NCBI GenBank assembly: GCA_023442085.1
Contig: JAEZMT010000466.1
Span: forward strand, 1 to 23,114
From: Pseudomonadota bacterium
GTDB taxonomy: Bacteria > Pseudomonadota > Alphaproteobacteria > Rhizobiales > Xanthobacteraceae
Direction of reading: 5' to 3'
DNA: 23,114 nucleotides
This document shows positions 1-7,474 of the stretch, in pieces (positions within the stretch are counted from its first letter, which is position 1; each line of letters opens with the position of its first letter). Under the pieces are notes generated by a model that saw nothing but the letters and a program-made list of their open reading frames with translations, was not told where the DNA came from and made no database searches. Position numbers and translations under genes: made by a program.

Positions 1-811
1 ACTGCGAGTAGCGGTGGAAGTAGGACAGGGGATCGGTAAAGGCGGTTTCGCGCAGGCGCATGAAGCGCTCCACGTACCAGCGCTCGATCACGTCCTCGTC
101 GCCGTCGATATAGACCGAGAAGTCGAAAAAGTCGGAGACGAAGGGGATCGCCTTGCCATCCTTCGGCGGGCGCGTGGTCTGGAGCACGTTCAGCCCTTCG
201 ACGATGAGGATGTCCGGCCGGTCGATCTCCACATGTTGGTCGGGCATCACGTCGTAGAAGAAGTGCGAGTAGAGCGGCGCGCGCACGGGCCGGCGGCCGG
301 CCTTGATGTCGGTGAGGAAACGCAGCAGCAGCGCAACGTCGTAGCTCTCCGGAAAGCCCTTCTTCTCCATCAGCCCCTCACGCTCGAGGATGGCGTTGGG
401 CAGAAGGAAGCCGTCGGTGGTCACGAGGTCCACCTTGGGCGTGTTGGGCCAGCGGGCGAGCAGCGCCTGCAGCACACGGGCGGTGGTGGATTTGCCCACC
501 GCCACCGAGCCGGCGACGCCGATGATGTAGGGCATCTTCTCCTCGCCATGGGCATCGCCCTCGCGATGGTCGAGGAAGTGGCTCATGGCGCGATAGAGCT
601 TCTGCGTCGCCGCCACGTAGAGCGACAGCAGGCGCGAGAGCGGGAGGTAGATCTCCTCCACCTCCTTCATGGAGAGGCGGACGCCGAGGCCTTCCAGCCG
701 CGCGATCTCGTCGGGCCGCAGCGTCATGGGCGTGTCGCGGCGCAGCTTCGCCCACTCCTCGCGGGAGAAGGAGCGATACGGGGAAAGGCCGGGATCGAGG
801 GGCCGGTCCAT
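1..811 (-). CDS. coaA: Pantothenate kinase, type I (C-terminus cut by window edge)
   Basis: This enzyme phosphorylates pantothenate with ATP, the first and controlling step of coenzyme A synthesis in the cytoplasm. Reading leftward from the ATG at 811, the protein opens MDRPLDPGLSPYRSFSREEW, typical of bacterial type I CoaA. It carries a P-loop, GVAGSVAVGKST, about 105 residues in. Further family hallmarks follow: TTDGFLLPN, the stretch GFPESYD, YSHFFYD, and DILIVEGLNVLQ. The frame stays open to base 1, so about 270 codons are visible and the last part of the roughly 310-320 aa enzyme is missing. The start lies 16 nt after the hisE stop, which makes coaA the likely last gene of the his operon. 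No strong Shine-Dalgarno is visible, so translation may depend on coupling to hisE. The identification is secure. Confidence 0.95.
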   Translation of the reverse strand, partial: MDRPLDPGLSPYRSFSREEWAKLRRDTPMTLRPDEIARLEGLGVRLSMKEVEEIYLPLSRLLSLYVAATQKLYRAMSHFLDHREGDAHGEEKMPYIIGVAGSVAVGKSTTARVLQALLARWPNTPKVDLVTTDGFLLPNAILEREGLMEKKGFPESYDVALLLRFLTDIKAGRRPVRAPLYSHFFYDVMPDQHVEIDRPDILIVEGLNVLQTTRPPKDGKAIPFVSDFFDFSVYIDGDEDVIERWYVERFMRLRETAFTDPLSYFHRYSQ

Positions 812-827
812 GGTCGCGATGTCTCTG

Positions 828-1154
828 TCAGGCCTGAGGACGGGCGGCTTTTTCGGCGAGACCGGACTGGGCGGTCCTGCGCGCAAGCTCGGCATGGATG
901 TCGGCGAGAGCGATCCCGCGCGCCTTCAGCACCACCATGAGGTGATAGAGAAGATCGCTCGCCTCGCCCACAAGGTCCGTCTCGCTGCCCGAGACGGCGG
1001 CGATCACCGTTTCCACCGCCTCTTCGCCCAGCTTCTGGGCGCATTTGGCGACGCCCTTGTCCAGCAGGGAGCGGGTGTAGGAGGCGCCGGCGTCCGCCGA
1101 GGCCCGCGCCGCGACGATGGCTTCGAGATCGGCGAGGGAGAAGCTGTCGCTCAT
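828..1154 (-). CDS. hisE: Phosphoribosyl-ATP pyrophosphatase
   Basis: HisE hydrolyses phosphoribosyl-ATP to phosphoribosyl-AMP and pyrophosphate, the second step of histidine synthesis. The 108-aa protein is a stand-alone HisE, not a HisIE fusion. It shows the MazG-like alpha-helical core: a DKGVAKCAQKLGEEAVETVI helix with the metal-binding EE pair, then EASDLLYHLMVVL with the second acidic metal site. Length is normal for the family. The ATG start at 1154 has only weak Shine-Dalgarno character. Unlike the other his genes here it is separated from hisF by 134 bp of hairpin-rich spacer, so it and coaA could be uncoupled from, or regulated separately from, the upstream genes. hisI, hisG, hisD and hisC are not in the window. 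Confidence 0.96.
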   Translation of the reverse strand: MSDSFSLADLEAIVAARASADAGASYTRSLLDKGVAKCAQKLGEEAVETVIAAVSGSETDLVGEASDLLYHLMVVLKARGIALADIHAELARRTAQSGLAEKAARPQA

Positions 1155-1288
1155 CGGGTCGGCCCCACGAGAAGGGTCAGGAACGAAGGCACTGAAACAT
1201 TTTCAGCGCTTTGGGGCGCGGTTCGCATCAAGAAAATGCGAAAAACGGGTTAACCGGAAGCGCTGCTTTAGCAGTGCCCCCGCGAAGC
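1155..1288. other. Hairpin-rich spacer between hisF and hisE
   Basis: This 134-bp non-coding gap interrupts an otherwise gapless operon. Perfect inverted repeats are visible at 1192-1206 (CTGAAA / TTTCAG, 3-nt loop) and 1222-1242 (TTCGCAT / ATGCGAA, 7-nt loop). Smaller palindromes sit at 1248-1255 (GGTTAACC) and 1262-1273 (CTGC / GCAG, 4-nt loop). None is followed by a clear T-tract on the minus strand, so a classical rho-independent terminator is not supported. Processing sites, attenuation or a small repeat element are all possible. Confidence 0.5.
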
Positions 1289-2062
1289 TCAGTCGAGCCG
1301 TACCGGAAGACCAGCTTCGGCCAGCCGGTCCTTGGCCTCGCGCACCGTGAAGGTGCCGAAATGGAAGATGGACGCCGCGAGCACCGCCGAGGCGCCGCCG
1401 TCACGGATGCCCTCCACCAGATGGTCGAGGATGCCGACGCCGCCGGAGGCGATGACCGGCACATGCACCGCATCCGCCACCGCACGGGTCAGCGCGCAGT
1501 CGAAGCCCTGGCCGGTGCCGTCACGGTCCATGGAAGTGAGCAGGATTTCGCCGGCGCCGAGGTCCACCACCTCCCGGGCATACTGGATGGCGTCGAGGCC
1601 GGTGGGGTTGCGGCCACCGTGGGTGAAGATCTCCCAGCGGTTCTCCTCGCCCGGCTGCGACACCCTCTTGGCGTCGATGGCGACGACGATGCACTGCTCG
1701 CCGAACTTCTCCGCCGCCTCGCCCACGAAGGCGCGGCGGTTCACCGCGGCGGTGTTGATGGAGACCTTGTCCGCCCCGGCGTGCAGCAGGGTGCGCACAT
1801 CGTCCACCGTGCGGACGCCGCCGCCCACGGTGAGGGGCATGAAGCACTGCTCGGCGGTGCGGCGCACCACGTCAAGGATGGTGCCGCGGTTCTCATGGCT
1901 GGCGGTGATATCGAGGAAGGTGAGTTCGTCGGCTCCGGCGGCGTCATAGGCGCGCGCGGCCTCCACCGGGTCACCGGCGTCGCGCAGATCCACGAACTGG
2001 ACGCCCTTCACCACGCGGCCGTCCTTCACGTCGAGACAGGGGATGACGCGGACCTTCAGCAT
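1289..2062 (-). CDS. hisF: Imidazole glycerol phosphate synthase cyclase subunit
   Basis: HisF is the cyclase half of the HisHF heterodimer. It takes ammonia from HisH and converts PRFAR to imidazole glycerol phosphate and AICAR. The 257-aa (beta/alpha)8 barrel begins MLKVRVIPCLDVKDGRVVKG, and the two catalytic aspartates fall at the standard places, D11 and D130 (in CIVVAIDAKR). Phosphate-binding glycine loops GGGVRT and ASGGVG are present. Length is normal. The ATG at 2062 lies 8 nt after the hisA stop, with AGGACGG and AGGTG purine runs upstream. It follows hisA in the usual hisH-hisA-hisF order. Confidence 0.97.
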   Translation of the reverse strand: MLKVRVIPCLDVKDGRVVKGVQFVDLRDAGDPVEAARAYDAAGADELTFLDITASHENRGTILDVVRRTAEQCFMPLTVGGGVRTVDDVRTLLHAGADKVSINTAAVNRRAFVGEAAEKFGEQCIVVAIDAKRVSQPGEENRWEIFTHGGRNPTGLDAIQYAREVVDLGAGEILLTSMDRDGTGQGFDCALTRAVADAVHVPVIASGGVGILDHLVEGIRDGGASAVLAASIFHFGTFTVREAKDRLAEAGLPVRLD

Positions 2063-2070
2063 GGGCGCAC

Positions 2071-2799
2071 CTACCGTCCTGCCACCAGCGCGAGGGCCTC
2101 GCGCGGGTCCAGCCGGCCGTCATAGAGGGCCCGGCCGGTGATGGCGCCTTCCAGCTTCTTCGCGGCCGGGGCAAGCAATCCCTCGATGTCGGCGAGGGAG
2201 GCGAGGCCGCCGGAGGCGATCACCGGCAGCGAGACGGCCTCGGCCAGCGCGATTGTGGCCTCGAGGTTCAGCCCCTTCAGCAGGCCGTCGCGGGCGATAT
2301 CGGTGTAGATGATGGCGGCGACGCCAGCATCCTCGAAACGCCGGGCGATGTCCACGGCGGCAAGCTCGGACGTTTCCGCCCAGCCTTCCACGGCGACGTA
2401 CCCGTCGCGGGCGTCGAGGCCGACCACGATGCGACCGGGATGGGCTTTGGCCGCCGCCTTCACGAAGTCCGGGTCGCGCACCGCGGCGGTGCCGAGGATG
2501 ACGCGGGTGACGCCCTTCTCCAGCCAGCCTTCCACGGTCCGCATGTCACGGATGCCGCCGCCGAGCTGCACCGGGATGGAGACCGTCTCCAGAATGCGGT
2601 CCACCGCCGCCGCGTTCACCGGCTTGCCGGCAAAGGCGCCGTCCAGGTCGACGAGATGGAGATAGCGGAAGCCGAGGGTCTCGAACTCCTCAGCCTGCGC
2701 GGCGGGGTCGCGATTGAACACGGTGGCCCGCGCCATGTCGCCCTGTTCGAGGCGCACGGCGAGGCCGTCCTTGAGGTCGATGGCCGGAAAGAGGATCAC
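2071..2799 (-). CDS. hisA: ProFAR isomerase (5'-phosphoribosylformimino-AICAR isomerase)
   Basis: HisA carries out the Amadori rearrangement of ProFAR to PRFAR and is an evolutionary sister of HisF. The barrel begins with the canonical ILFPAIDLKDG, giving catalytic Asp 8 if translation starts at the GTG at 2799. Other family segments are QLGGGIRD, RVILGTAAV, GLDARDG and VIASGGLASL. I chose GTG 2799 because most HisA proteins begin directly with M(I/V)LFPAIDLK and because this start overlaps the hisH stop as GTGA, a classic coupling arrangement. An in-frame GTG at 2808 would add three residues and make a 13-nt overlap; it cannot be excluded, as neither start has a strong Shine-Dalgarno. The gene family is certain. 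Confidence 0.96.
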   Translation of the reverse strand: MILFPAIDLKDGLAVRLEQGDMARATVFNRDPAAQAEEFETLGFRYLHLVDLDGAFAGKPVNAAAVDRILETVSIPVQLGGGIRDMRTVEGWLEKGVTRVILGTAAVRDPDFVKAAAKAHPGRIVVGLDARDGYVAVEGWAETSELAAVDIARRFEDAGVAAIIYTDIARDGLLKGLNLEATIALAEAVSLPVIASGGLASLADIEGLLAPAAKKLEGAITGRALYDGRLDPREALALVAGR

Positions 2800-3452
2800 G
2801 GATGCCACTTCAGGAAATTGGCGAGGAGCGCGAGGCCGAGGGTCTGGCTCTTCTCGGGATGGAACTGGGTGCCGGCCACATTCTCCCGCGCCACCGCGGC
2901 GGTGATGGTGCCGCCATAGTCGGTGGTGGCGAGGAGGTCGATGCCGTCCGCCGGCTTGAGGTGATAGGAATGGACGAAATAGGCGTGAAGGCCGGACGCG
3001 CCCGTAGGAATGCCGGCCAGCAGCGGATGCTCGCGCGCGACTTCCAGCGTGTTCCAGCCCATGTGGGGGATCTTCAGGGTCGGATCGTTGGGGGTGATGC
3101 GGTCCACCTCGCCGCGAATCCAGCCGAGGCCCTCGGTCACGCCGTGCTCCAGCCCGCGCTCGGCGAGGAGTTGCAGGCCGACGCAGATGCCGAGAAAGGG
3201 ACGCCCCCTGCCCTTCACCGCCTCCGTCATGGCCTCTACCATGCCCGGCACGGCATCGAGCCCGGCCCGGCAGTCGGCGAAGGCGCCGACGCCCGGCAGC
3301 ACGACGCGGTCTGCGGTGCGCACCACGTCCGGATCGCTGGTGACGATGACGGTCTGGCCGGCATCATGGGCGAGGCTCTGCGCCGCGCGCTCCATGGCCT
3401 TGGCGGCGGAGTGCAGATTGCCGGAATTGTAGTCGATGATGGCGACGGTCAC
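2796..3452 (-). CDS. hisH: Imidazole glycerol phosphate synthase glutaminase subunit
   Basis: HisH hydrolyses glutamine and channels ammonia to HisF. The 218-aa protein is a class I glutamine amidotransferase domain: nucleophile Cys 90 in GRPFLGICVGLQLL, and His 198 and Glu 200 in GTQFHPEKSQ complete the triad. The N-terminus TVAIIDYNSGNLHSA and the oxyanion-region LPGVGAF are family hallmarks. The start codon is GTG at 3452, only 3 nt after the stop of the upstream DUF2628 gene, so translation is probably coupled. Its 3' end overlaps the start of hisA. Confidence 0.96.
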   Translation of the reverse strand: MTVAIIDYNSGNLHSAAKAMERAAQSLAHDAGQTVIVTSDPDVVRTADRVVLPGVGAFADCRAGLDAVPGMVEAMTEAVKGRGRPFLGICVGLQLLAERGLEHGVTEGLGWIRGEVDRITPNDPTLKIPHMGWNTLEVAREHPLLAGIPTGASGLHAYFVHSYHLKPADGIDLLATTDYGGTITAAVARENVAGTQFHPEKSQTLGLALLANFLKWHP

Positions 3453-3455
3453 GCC

Positions 3456-3941
3456 TCAGGCTCCCGGAAAGGCGCCGATGACGCCGGATGAACCGCCTGG
3501 AGCCGTGAAGGCCGGGCGGATGGCCGGAAGGGCGGCGGCTGCGCGCGGCGCCGGATACAGGCCCTCCCATCCGGTGAAGAAGCGGTGTTCCGCCTCGTCC
3601 CGGTCGGATGCCACCACGACGGCTGCCTCCTCATAGCCGAGGCGCTCCAGCTTGCGCTGGCGCAGGCGGGGCAGCTCCAGCGCGAGCAGGACATTAAAGC
3701 CGATCATCACCACGTTGCCCACAGCATCGGGAAGCCCGCCATAGACCTCGGCGAGGCCAAGGGTCACGGCCACAACAACATAGGCGGCGAACACCAGCCA
3801 CAGGCGGAAACGCAGCAGCACGACGGGGGCGAAGAACAGCGTCACCCAGGAGAATTTCTCGCGCACGAACACGGTGCGCCCGGCCGCCTGCTCGGCGGTA
3901 TCGCCGGGGACGGCGCGGGTCAGAACGGTCCACCTGGCCAT
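3456..3941 (-). CDS. DUF2628-type small membrane protein inside the his operon
   Basis: The protein has 161 aa and unknown function. After MARWTVLTRA it has a VFVREKFSWVTLFFAP segment typical of DUF2628. Two or three hydrophobic stretches follow (about residues 34-63 and 70-90, including LRFRLWLVFAAYVVVAVTLG and VGNVVMIGFNVLLALELPRL), so it is probably an inner-membrane protein. The C-terminal third is soluble, contains GWEGLYP and ends in a proline/alanine-rich tail. The ATG at 3941 was chosen over the open frame running to 4100, because the upstream part is the out-of-frame shadow of hisB and AGGAGA lies upstream of 3941. It sits between hisB and hisH, 37 nt from the former and 3 nt from the latter. 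A DUF2628 gene at this spot is, as far as I recall, common in Hyphomicrobiales, but no role in histidine synthesis is known. Confidence 0.85.
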   Translation of the reverse strand: MARWTVLTRAVPGDTAEQAAGRTVFVREKFSWVTLFFAPVVLLRFRLWLVFAAYVVVAVTLGLAEVYGGLPDAVGNVVMIGFNVLLALELPRLRQRKLERLGYEEAAVVVASDRDEAEHRFFTGWEGLYPAPRAAAALPAIRPAFTAPGGSSGVIGAFPGA

Positions 3942-3978
3942 GGCTGCCTCGTCTCCTGCCTCGCTTCTTGTGCCTGCC

Positions 3979-4572
3979 TCAGGTGCCCAGCGCGCCCTTG
4001 GTGGAGGGAATCTCCCCCGCCGCCGCCGGGTCCACCGCCACCGCCGCGCGCAGCACACGGGCAAGGCCCTTGAAGCAGCTTTCCGCGATGTGGTGGGCAT
4101 TCACCCCGTACAGCGTCTCCACATGCAGGGTCACGCCGGCATTGGAGGCGAAGGCCTGGAAGAACTCCCGCACCAGTTCGGTGTCGAACTCGCCGATCTT
4201 CTGCGCCGCGAACTCGGTGCGGAAGACCAGGAAGGGCCGTCCGGAAATGTCGATGGCGACGCGGGTGAGTGTCTCGTCCATGGGCAGCAGCACGTCGGCG
4301 TAGCGCGTGATGCCGCGCATGTCGCCGAGCGCCTTCCGCACCGCCTGGCCGAGCACGATGCCCACGTCCTCGGTGGTGTGGTGGAAATCGATGTGGAGGT
4401 CGCCCACCGCCTTGATATCGAGGTCGAAACGGGCATGGCGGCCGAGCAGGTCCAGCATATGGTCGAGGAAGCCGACACCGGTAGACACGCTGGTCCGCCC
4501 CGTCCCGTCGAGGTCGACGGCGAGCGTGACGCGGGTCTCCTTGGTCTCGCGGACGATTTCGGCCTTGCGCAT
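3979..4572 (-). CDS. hisB: Imidazoleglycerol-phosphate dehydratase
   Basis: HisB dehydrates imidazole glycerol phosphate to imidazole acetol phosphate using a di-manganese centre. The 197-aa protein is the monofunctional form with no histidinol-phosphatase domain. Visible signatures are GVGFLDHMLDLLGRHARFD, DFHHTTEDVGI (metal-binding histidines) and the second repeat's HVETLYGVNAHHIAESCFKG. It is the first gene of the leftward operon. The ATG at 4572 is preceded by GGAGGAG at ideal spacing, the best ribosome binding site in the operon, consistent with a promoter in the 145-bp gap upstream. Confidence 0.97.
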   Translation of the reverse strand: MRKAEIVRETKETRVTLAVDLDGTGRTSVSTGVGFLDHMLDLLGRHARFDLDIKAVGDLHIDFHHTTEDVGIVLGQAVRKALGDMRGITRYADVLLPMDETLTRVAIDISGRPFLVFRTEFAAQKIGEFDTELVREFFQAFASNAGVTLHVETLYGVNAHHIAESCFKGLARVLRAAVAVDPAAAGEIPSTKGALGT

Positions 4573-4717
4573 GGAACTCCTCCAAGGCTGCGGCTTCTAT
4601 CAGCAACCTCGCTGCAACGCCATATGGCGATGAGATGACGCCGCTCGCGCGCGGGCCGCCTCGCCTCGGGTCGCCATCTATGGCATAGCGGCACCGTCAA
4701 CTCGACGGGGATCGCCG
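4573..4717. promoter_or_regulatory. Divergent promoter region hisB / alpha-beta hydrolase with two related palindromes
   Basis: This 145-bp gap must hold the leftward his-operon promoter and the rightward one for the hydrolase-hslVU genes. Two similar palindromes are visible: CGCCATATGGCG (4618-4629, perfect 12-mer) and GCCAT-CT-ATGGC (4673-4684). Their centres are about 55 bp apart, close to five helical turns. On the minus strand a TTGACG (complement of 4695-4700) could be a -35 box, but no good -10 follows at standard spacing. Operator function is inferred. Confidence 0.4.
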
Positions 4718-5509
4718 ATGCCGACGACGCACAACGACGGGCTGGAGCTTGCGTTTCAGGTCAGCGGCGAAGGCCCGCCGCTCCTCATCATCTCCGGGCT
4801 TTCGGCCGAGCGCTCCTTCTGGGCCCTTTCGCGGCCACTGCTCAAAGGCTTCACCCTCATCGAGTTCGACAACCGGGACATCGGCAAGAGCCAGCGGGCC
4901 ACGGCGCCCTATACCGCCGCCGACATGGCCCGCGACGCCCTCGCCGTGCTTGACGCCTCGGGTTTTCAAAAGGCGCACGTCATCGGCCATTCCATGGGCG
5001 GCATGATAGCCCAGGAACTGGCACTCGCCGCGCCGCAGCGGGTGAATCGTCTGGTGCTGGCCAACACCATCGCCCGAAACGATCTTTACACCACCGAAAT
5101 CATGCGTCTTTTCAAGGAGTTGCGGCTCCAGCTCGACAACGAGCTGACGTTCGGCGCGGCGCTCACTTCTTTCGTGCTGGGCATGGGCACCCTGAACAAG
5201 ATCCCGCTCTTTGCGGCGGTCCAGCAATCGCTGGATGCGGGGCTCTATCAGGAGAAGGACGCCTTCATCCGCCAGGTGGGGGTCTGCGTCGGCTTCGACA
5301 GCCTCACCCGCATTGGCCGCATCGCGGCCCCGAGCCTCGCCATCTATTGCGACGATGACCGCGTGTTCAGCCCGCGCATGGTGCGGGAGCTGGCGGATGG
5401 CATCCCCGGGGCGAAGCTGGACGAAATCCTCGACAGCGGTCACTGCCCCATGGTGGAGGCGCCGGAGAATTTCTGCACCACAGTACGCAGCTTCCTCAAC
5501 GGAAGCTGA
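4718..5509 (+). CDS. Alpha/beta hydrolase
   Basis: This is a 263-aa single-domain alpha/beta hydrolase, probably cytoplasmic, as no signal peptide is seen. The catalytic triad is recognisable: nucleophile Ser 92 in the elbow GHSMGG, an acid in the IYCDDDRVFSP strand (about residues 212-214), and His 242 in DSGHCPMVEAPE. The oxyanion region is ISGLSAERSFW and the DNRDIGKS turn is typical of the 3-oxoadipate enol-lactonase, esterase and haloperoxidase-like group. Substrate cannot be assigned. The ATG start is preceded by GGGGATCGCCG. It lies 60 nt upstream of hslV on the same strand and may be co-transcribed with hslVU, though a shared function is not implied. Confidence 0.88.
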   Translation: MPTTHNDGLELAFQVSGEGPPLLIISGLSAERSFWALSRPLLKGFTLIEFDNRDIGKSQRATAPYTAADMARDALAVLDASGFQKAHVIGHSMGGMIAQELALAAPQRVNRLVLANTIARNDLYTTEIMRLFKELRLQLDNELTFGAALTSFVLGMGTLNKIPLFAAVQQSLDAGLYQEKDAFIRQVGVCVGFDSLTRIGRIAAPSLAIYCDDDRVFSPRMVRELADGIPGAKLDEILDSGHCPMVEAPENFCTTVRSFLNGS

Positions 5510-5569
5510 ACGGGAGACGAGTTGCGTCCGCCACGGAAGCGCATAAGTAAGCTCCAAGCGGAGCACTTC

Positions 5570-6115
5570 ATGCATTCCCCTGATACCATTTATGGCACCA
5601 CTATCGTCACCGTCCGCAAGGGCAACCGCGTCGCCATCGCCGGCGACGGGCAGGTTACGCTCGGCCAAACCGTGCTCAAGGCCAATGCGCGCAAGGTGCG
5701 CCGGCTGGGCCGGGGCGACGTGATCGGCGGCTTTGCCGGCGCCACCGCGGACGCCTTCACCCTGTTTGAGCGGCTGGAAGCGAAGCTGGAGCAGTATCCC
5801 GGCCAATTGCAGCGCGCCGCCGTGGAACTCGCCAAGGACTGGCGGACTGACCGCTACCTGCGCAGGCTGGAAGCCATGATGATCGTGGCGGACGCCTCGG
5901 TGTCCCTCGTCCTCACCGGCACCGGAGACGTGCTGGAGCCGGACGCCGGCGTGGCGGGCATCGGCTCGGGGGGAATGTATGCGCTGGCCGCCGCCCGCGC
6001 GCTGCTCGATCGCGAGGAAGATCCCGAGGCCATCGTGCGGCGATCGCTGGAGATCGCAGCCGACATCTGCGTCTACACCAACCGGAACATCGTCGTGGAG
6101 ACCATCGGGTCCTGA
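5570..6115 (+). CDS. hslV: HslV peptidase subunit of the HslUV (ClpQY) protease
   Basis: HslV forms the proteasome-like double hexamer that degrades proteins unfolded by HslU. The 181-aa protein contains the expected catalytic TT pair in GTTIVTVRKGNRVAIAGDGQ. A short propeptide, MHSPDTIYG, would be removed to expose the N-terminal threonine nucleophile. GDGQVTLGQTVLKANARKVRRL and GFAGATADAFTLFERLE are diagnostic. I chose the ATG at 5570 because GGAG (5560-5563) lies 6 nt upstream; the same frame also opens at a TTG at 5522, which would add 16 residues that do not look conserved. It precedes hslU by 41 nt. Confidence 0.95.
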   Translation: MHSPDTIYGTTIVTVRKGNRVAIAGDGQVTLGQTVLKANARKVRRLGRGDVIGGFAGATADAFTLFERLEAKLEQYPGQLQRAAVELAKDWRTDRYLRRLEAMMIVADASVSLVLTGTGDVLEPDAGVAGIGSGGMYALAAARALLDREEDPEAIVRRSLEIAADICVYTNRNIVVETIGS

Positions 6116-6148
6116 GCGCCCCCGGCCCCGCCACCGCCTGAAGGACAC

Positions 6149-6160
6149 ATGATTCCATGA
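6149..6160 (+). other. Three-codon minicistron overlapping the hslU start
   Basis: AAGGA (6141-6145) is followed 3 nt later by ATG ATT CCA TGA (6149-6160). The TGA overlaps the hslU start codon as ATGA. The same AAGGA is 11 nt from the hslU ATG, which is long for optimal initiation. This may be coincidence, or a termination-reinitiation device; nothing more can be said from sequence alone. Confidence 0.25.
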
Positions 6161-7464
6161 GCGATTTTTCCCCCCGCGAGATCGTTTCCGAGCTCGACCG
6201 CCACATCGTCGGCCAGGCCAAGGCCAAGCGCGCGGTGGCCATCGCCCTGCGCAACCGCTGGCGCCGCCAGCAGTTGGACGAGAGGCTGCGCGAGGAAGTT
6301 CTGCCCAAGAACATCCTGATGATCGGCCCCACCGGCGTCGGCAAGACCGAGATCTCCCGCCGCCTCGCCCGCCTCGCCGGCGCACCCTTCCTGAAGGTCG
6401 AGGCCACAAAGTTCACCGAGGTGGGCTACGTGGGCCGCGACGTGGAGCAGATCGTGCGCGATCTCGTGGAGGTCGGCATCGGCCTGACGCGCGAGGCCAA
6501 GCGCAAGGATGTGCAGGCGAAAGCGCACCTCAACGCCGAGAACCGCGTGCTCGATGCCCTCGTCGGTGCCACCGCCTCTCAGGCCACCCGCGACGCCTTT
6601 CGCAAGAAGCTCCGCGCTGGCGAGCTGGACGACAAGGAAGTCGAGATCGAGGTGCAGCAGGGCGCCCAAGGCATGCCGATGTTCGAGATTCCGGGCATGC
6701 CCGGCGCGCAGATGGGCGCCATCTCGCTGGGCGACATGCTGGGCAAGGCCTTCGGCGGCCGCTCCAAGCCGCGCCGCGTGACGGTGAAGGAGGCGCACCC
6801 CCTGCTCCTCACCGAGGAGGCGGACAAGCTGATCGACCAGGACGCCATCACCCAGGAAGCGATCCATGCCGTCGAGAACAACGGCATCGTCTTCCTCGAC
6901 GAGATCGACAAGATCGCAGGGCGCGAGGGCCGTTCGGGGGCCGATGTCTCCCGCGAGGGCGTCCAGCGCGACCTGCTGCCGCTCATCGAGGGCACCACCG
7001 TCTCCACCAAGCACGGGTCGGTGAAGACCGACCACATCCTGTTCATCGCCTCCGGCGCGTTCCACGTGTCGAAGCCATCGGACCTTCTGCCGGAGCTTCA
7101 GGGCCGCCTGCCCATCCGGGTGGAGCTGGAGGCGCTCACCCGCGCCGATTTCGTCCGCATCCTCACCGAGACCGAGGCGAGCCTCGTGAAGCAGTCGGTG
7201 GCTTTGATGGGCACCGAGGGCGTGACACTGGACGTGACCGCGGACGCGGTGGAGGCCATCGCCGATGCGGCGGTGGAGGTGAACTCCAATGTGGAGAACA
7301 TCGGCGCCCGCCGCCTGCAGACGGTGATCGAGCGGGTGCTCGACGACCTCTCCTTCTCCGCCCCGGACCGCTCGGGCGAGACGGTGGTGGTGGATGCGGA
7401 CTATGTGCGCTCGCGCGTCGCCGACCTCGCGAAGAACGCCGACCTCAGCCGCTTCATCCTCTGA
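6157..7464 (+). CDS. hslU: HslU ATPase subunit (ClpY) of the HslUV protease
   Basis: HslU is the AAA+ hexameric unfoldase that feeds substrates into HslV, a heat-shock and quality-control protease in the cytoplasm. The 435-aa protein opens with FSPREIVSELDRHIVGQ. Walker A is GPTGVGKT (57-64) and Walker B is IVFLDEID (acidic pair at 248-249). Pore-region motif TEVGYVGRDVE follows Walker A, and the I-domain is lysine/arginine/glutamate rich between them. Sensor and arginine-finger regions (GRLPIRVEL; ENIGARRLQTVIERVL) are present. The C-terminal DLSRFIL, which inserts into HslV, is intact. Length is normal. The stop lies 6 nt from the convergent regulator gene's stop. Confidence 0.97.
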   Translation: MSDFSPREIVSELDRHIVGQAKAKRAVAIALRNRWRRQQLDERLREEVLPKNILMIGPTGVGKTEISRRLARLAGAPFLKVEATKFTEVGYVGRDVEQIVRDLVEVGIGLTREAKRKDVQAKAHLNAENRVLDALVGATASQATRDAFRKKLRAGELDDKEVEIEVQQGAQGMPMFEIPGMPGAQMGAISLGDMLGKAFGGRSKPRRVTVKEAHPLLLTEEADKLIDQDAITQEAIHAVENNGIVFLDEIDKIAGREGRSGADVSREGVQRDLLPLIEGTTVSTKHGSVKTDHILFIASGAFHVSKPSDLLPELQGRLPIRVELEALTRADFVRILTETEASLVKQSVALMGTEGVTLDVTADAVEAIADAAVEVNSNVENIGARRLQTVIERVLDDLSFSAPDRSGETVVVDADYVRSRVADLAKNADLSRFIL

Positions 7465-7474
7465 GGCGGCTCAG
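7461..7474. terminator. Short shared hairpin at convergent stops of hslU and the regulator gene
   Basis: CTGAG-GCGG-CTCAG forms a 5-bp stem that contains the hslU stop TGA and the complementary stop of the opposing gene. No T-tract follows on either side, so intrinsic termination is doubtful. The symmetry is partly forced by two TGA stops facing each other. Confidence 0.25.

Noticed and set aside
14..940. Long plus-strand open frame of about 308 codons
   Set aside because: It lies opposite coaA and hisE, whose protein motifs are unmistakable; its translation is rich in His, Arg and Gly and typical of an antisense shadow in GC-rich DNA.
5522..5569. N-terminal extension of HslV from a TTG codon
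   Set aside because: The ATG at 5570 has a better-placed GGAG and gives the expected short propeptide before the catalytic threonine.
4697..6409. 570-codon minus-strand open frame across the hydrolase, hslV and hslU start
   Set aside because: It spans three recognisable plus-strand genes and their spacers, which no real gene would do; low-complexity Arg/Gly composition.
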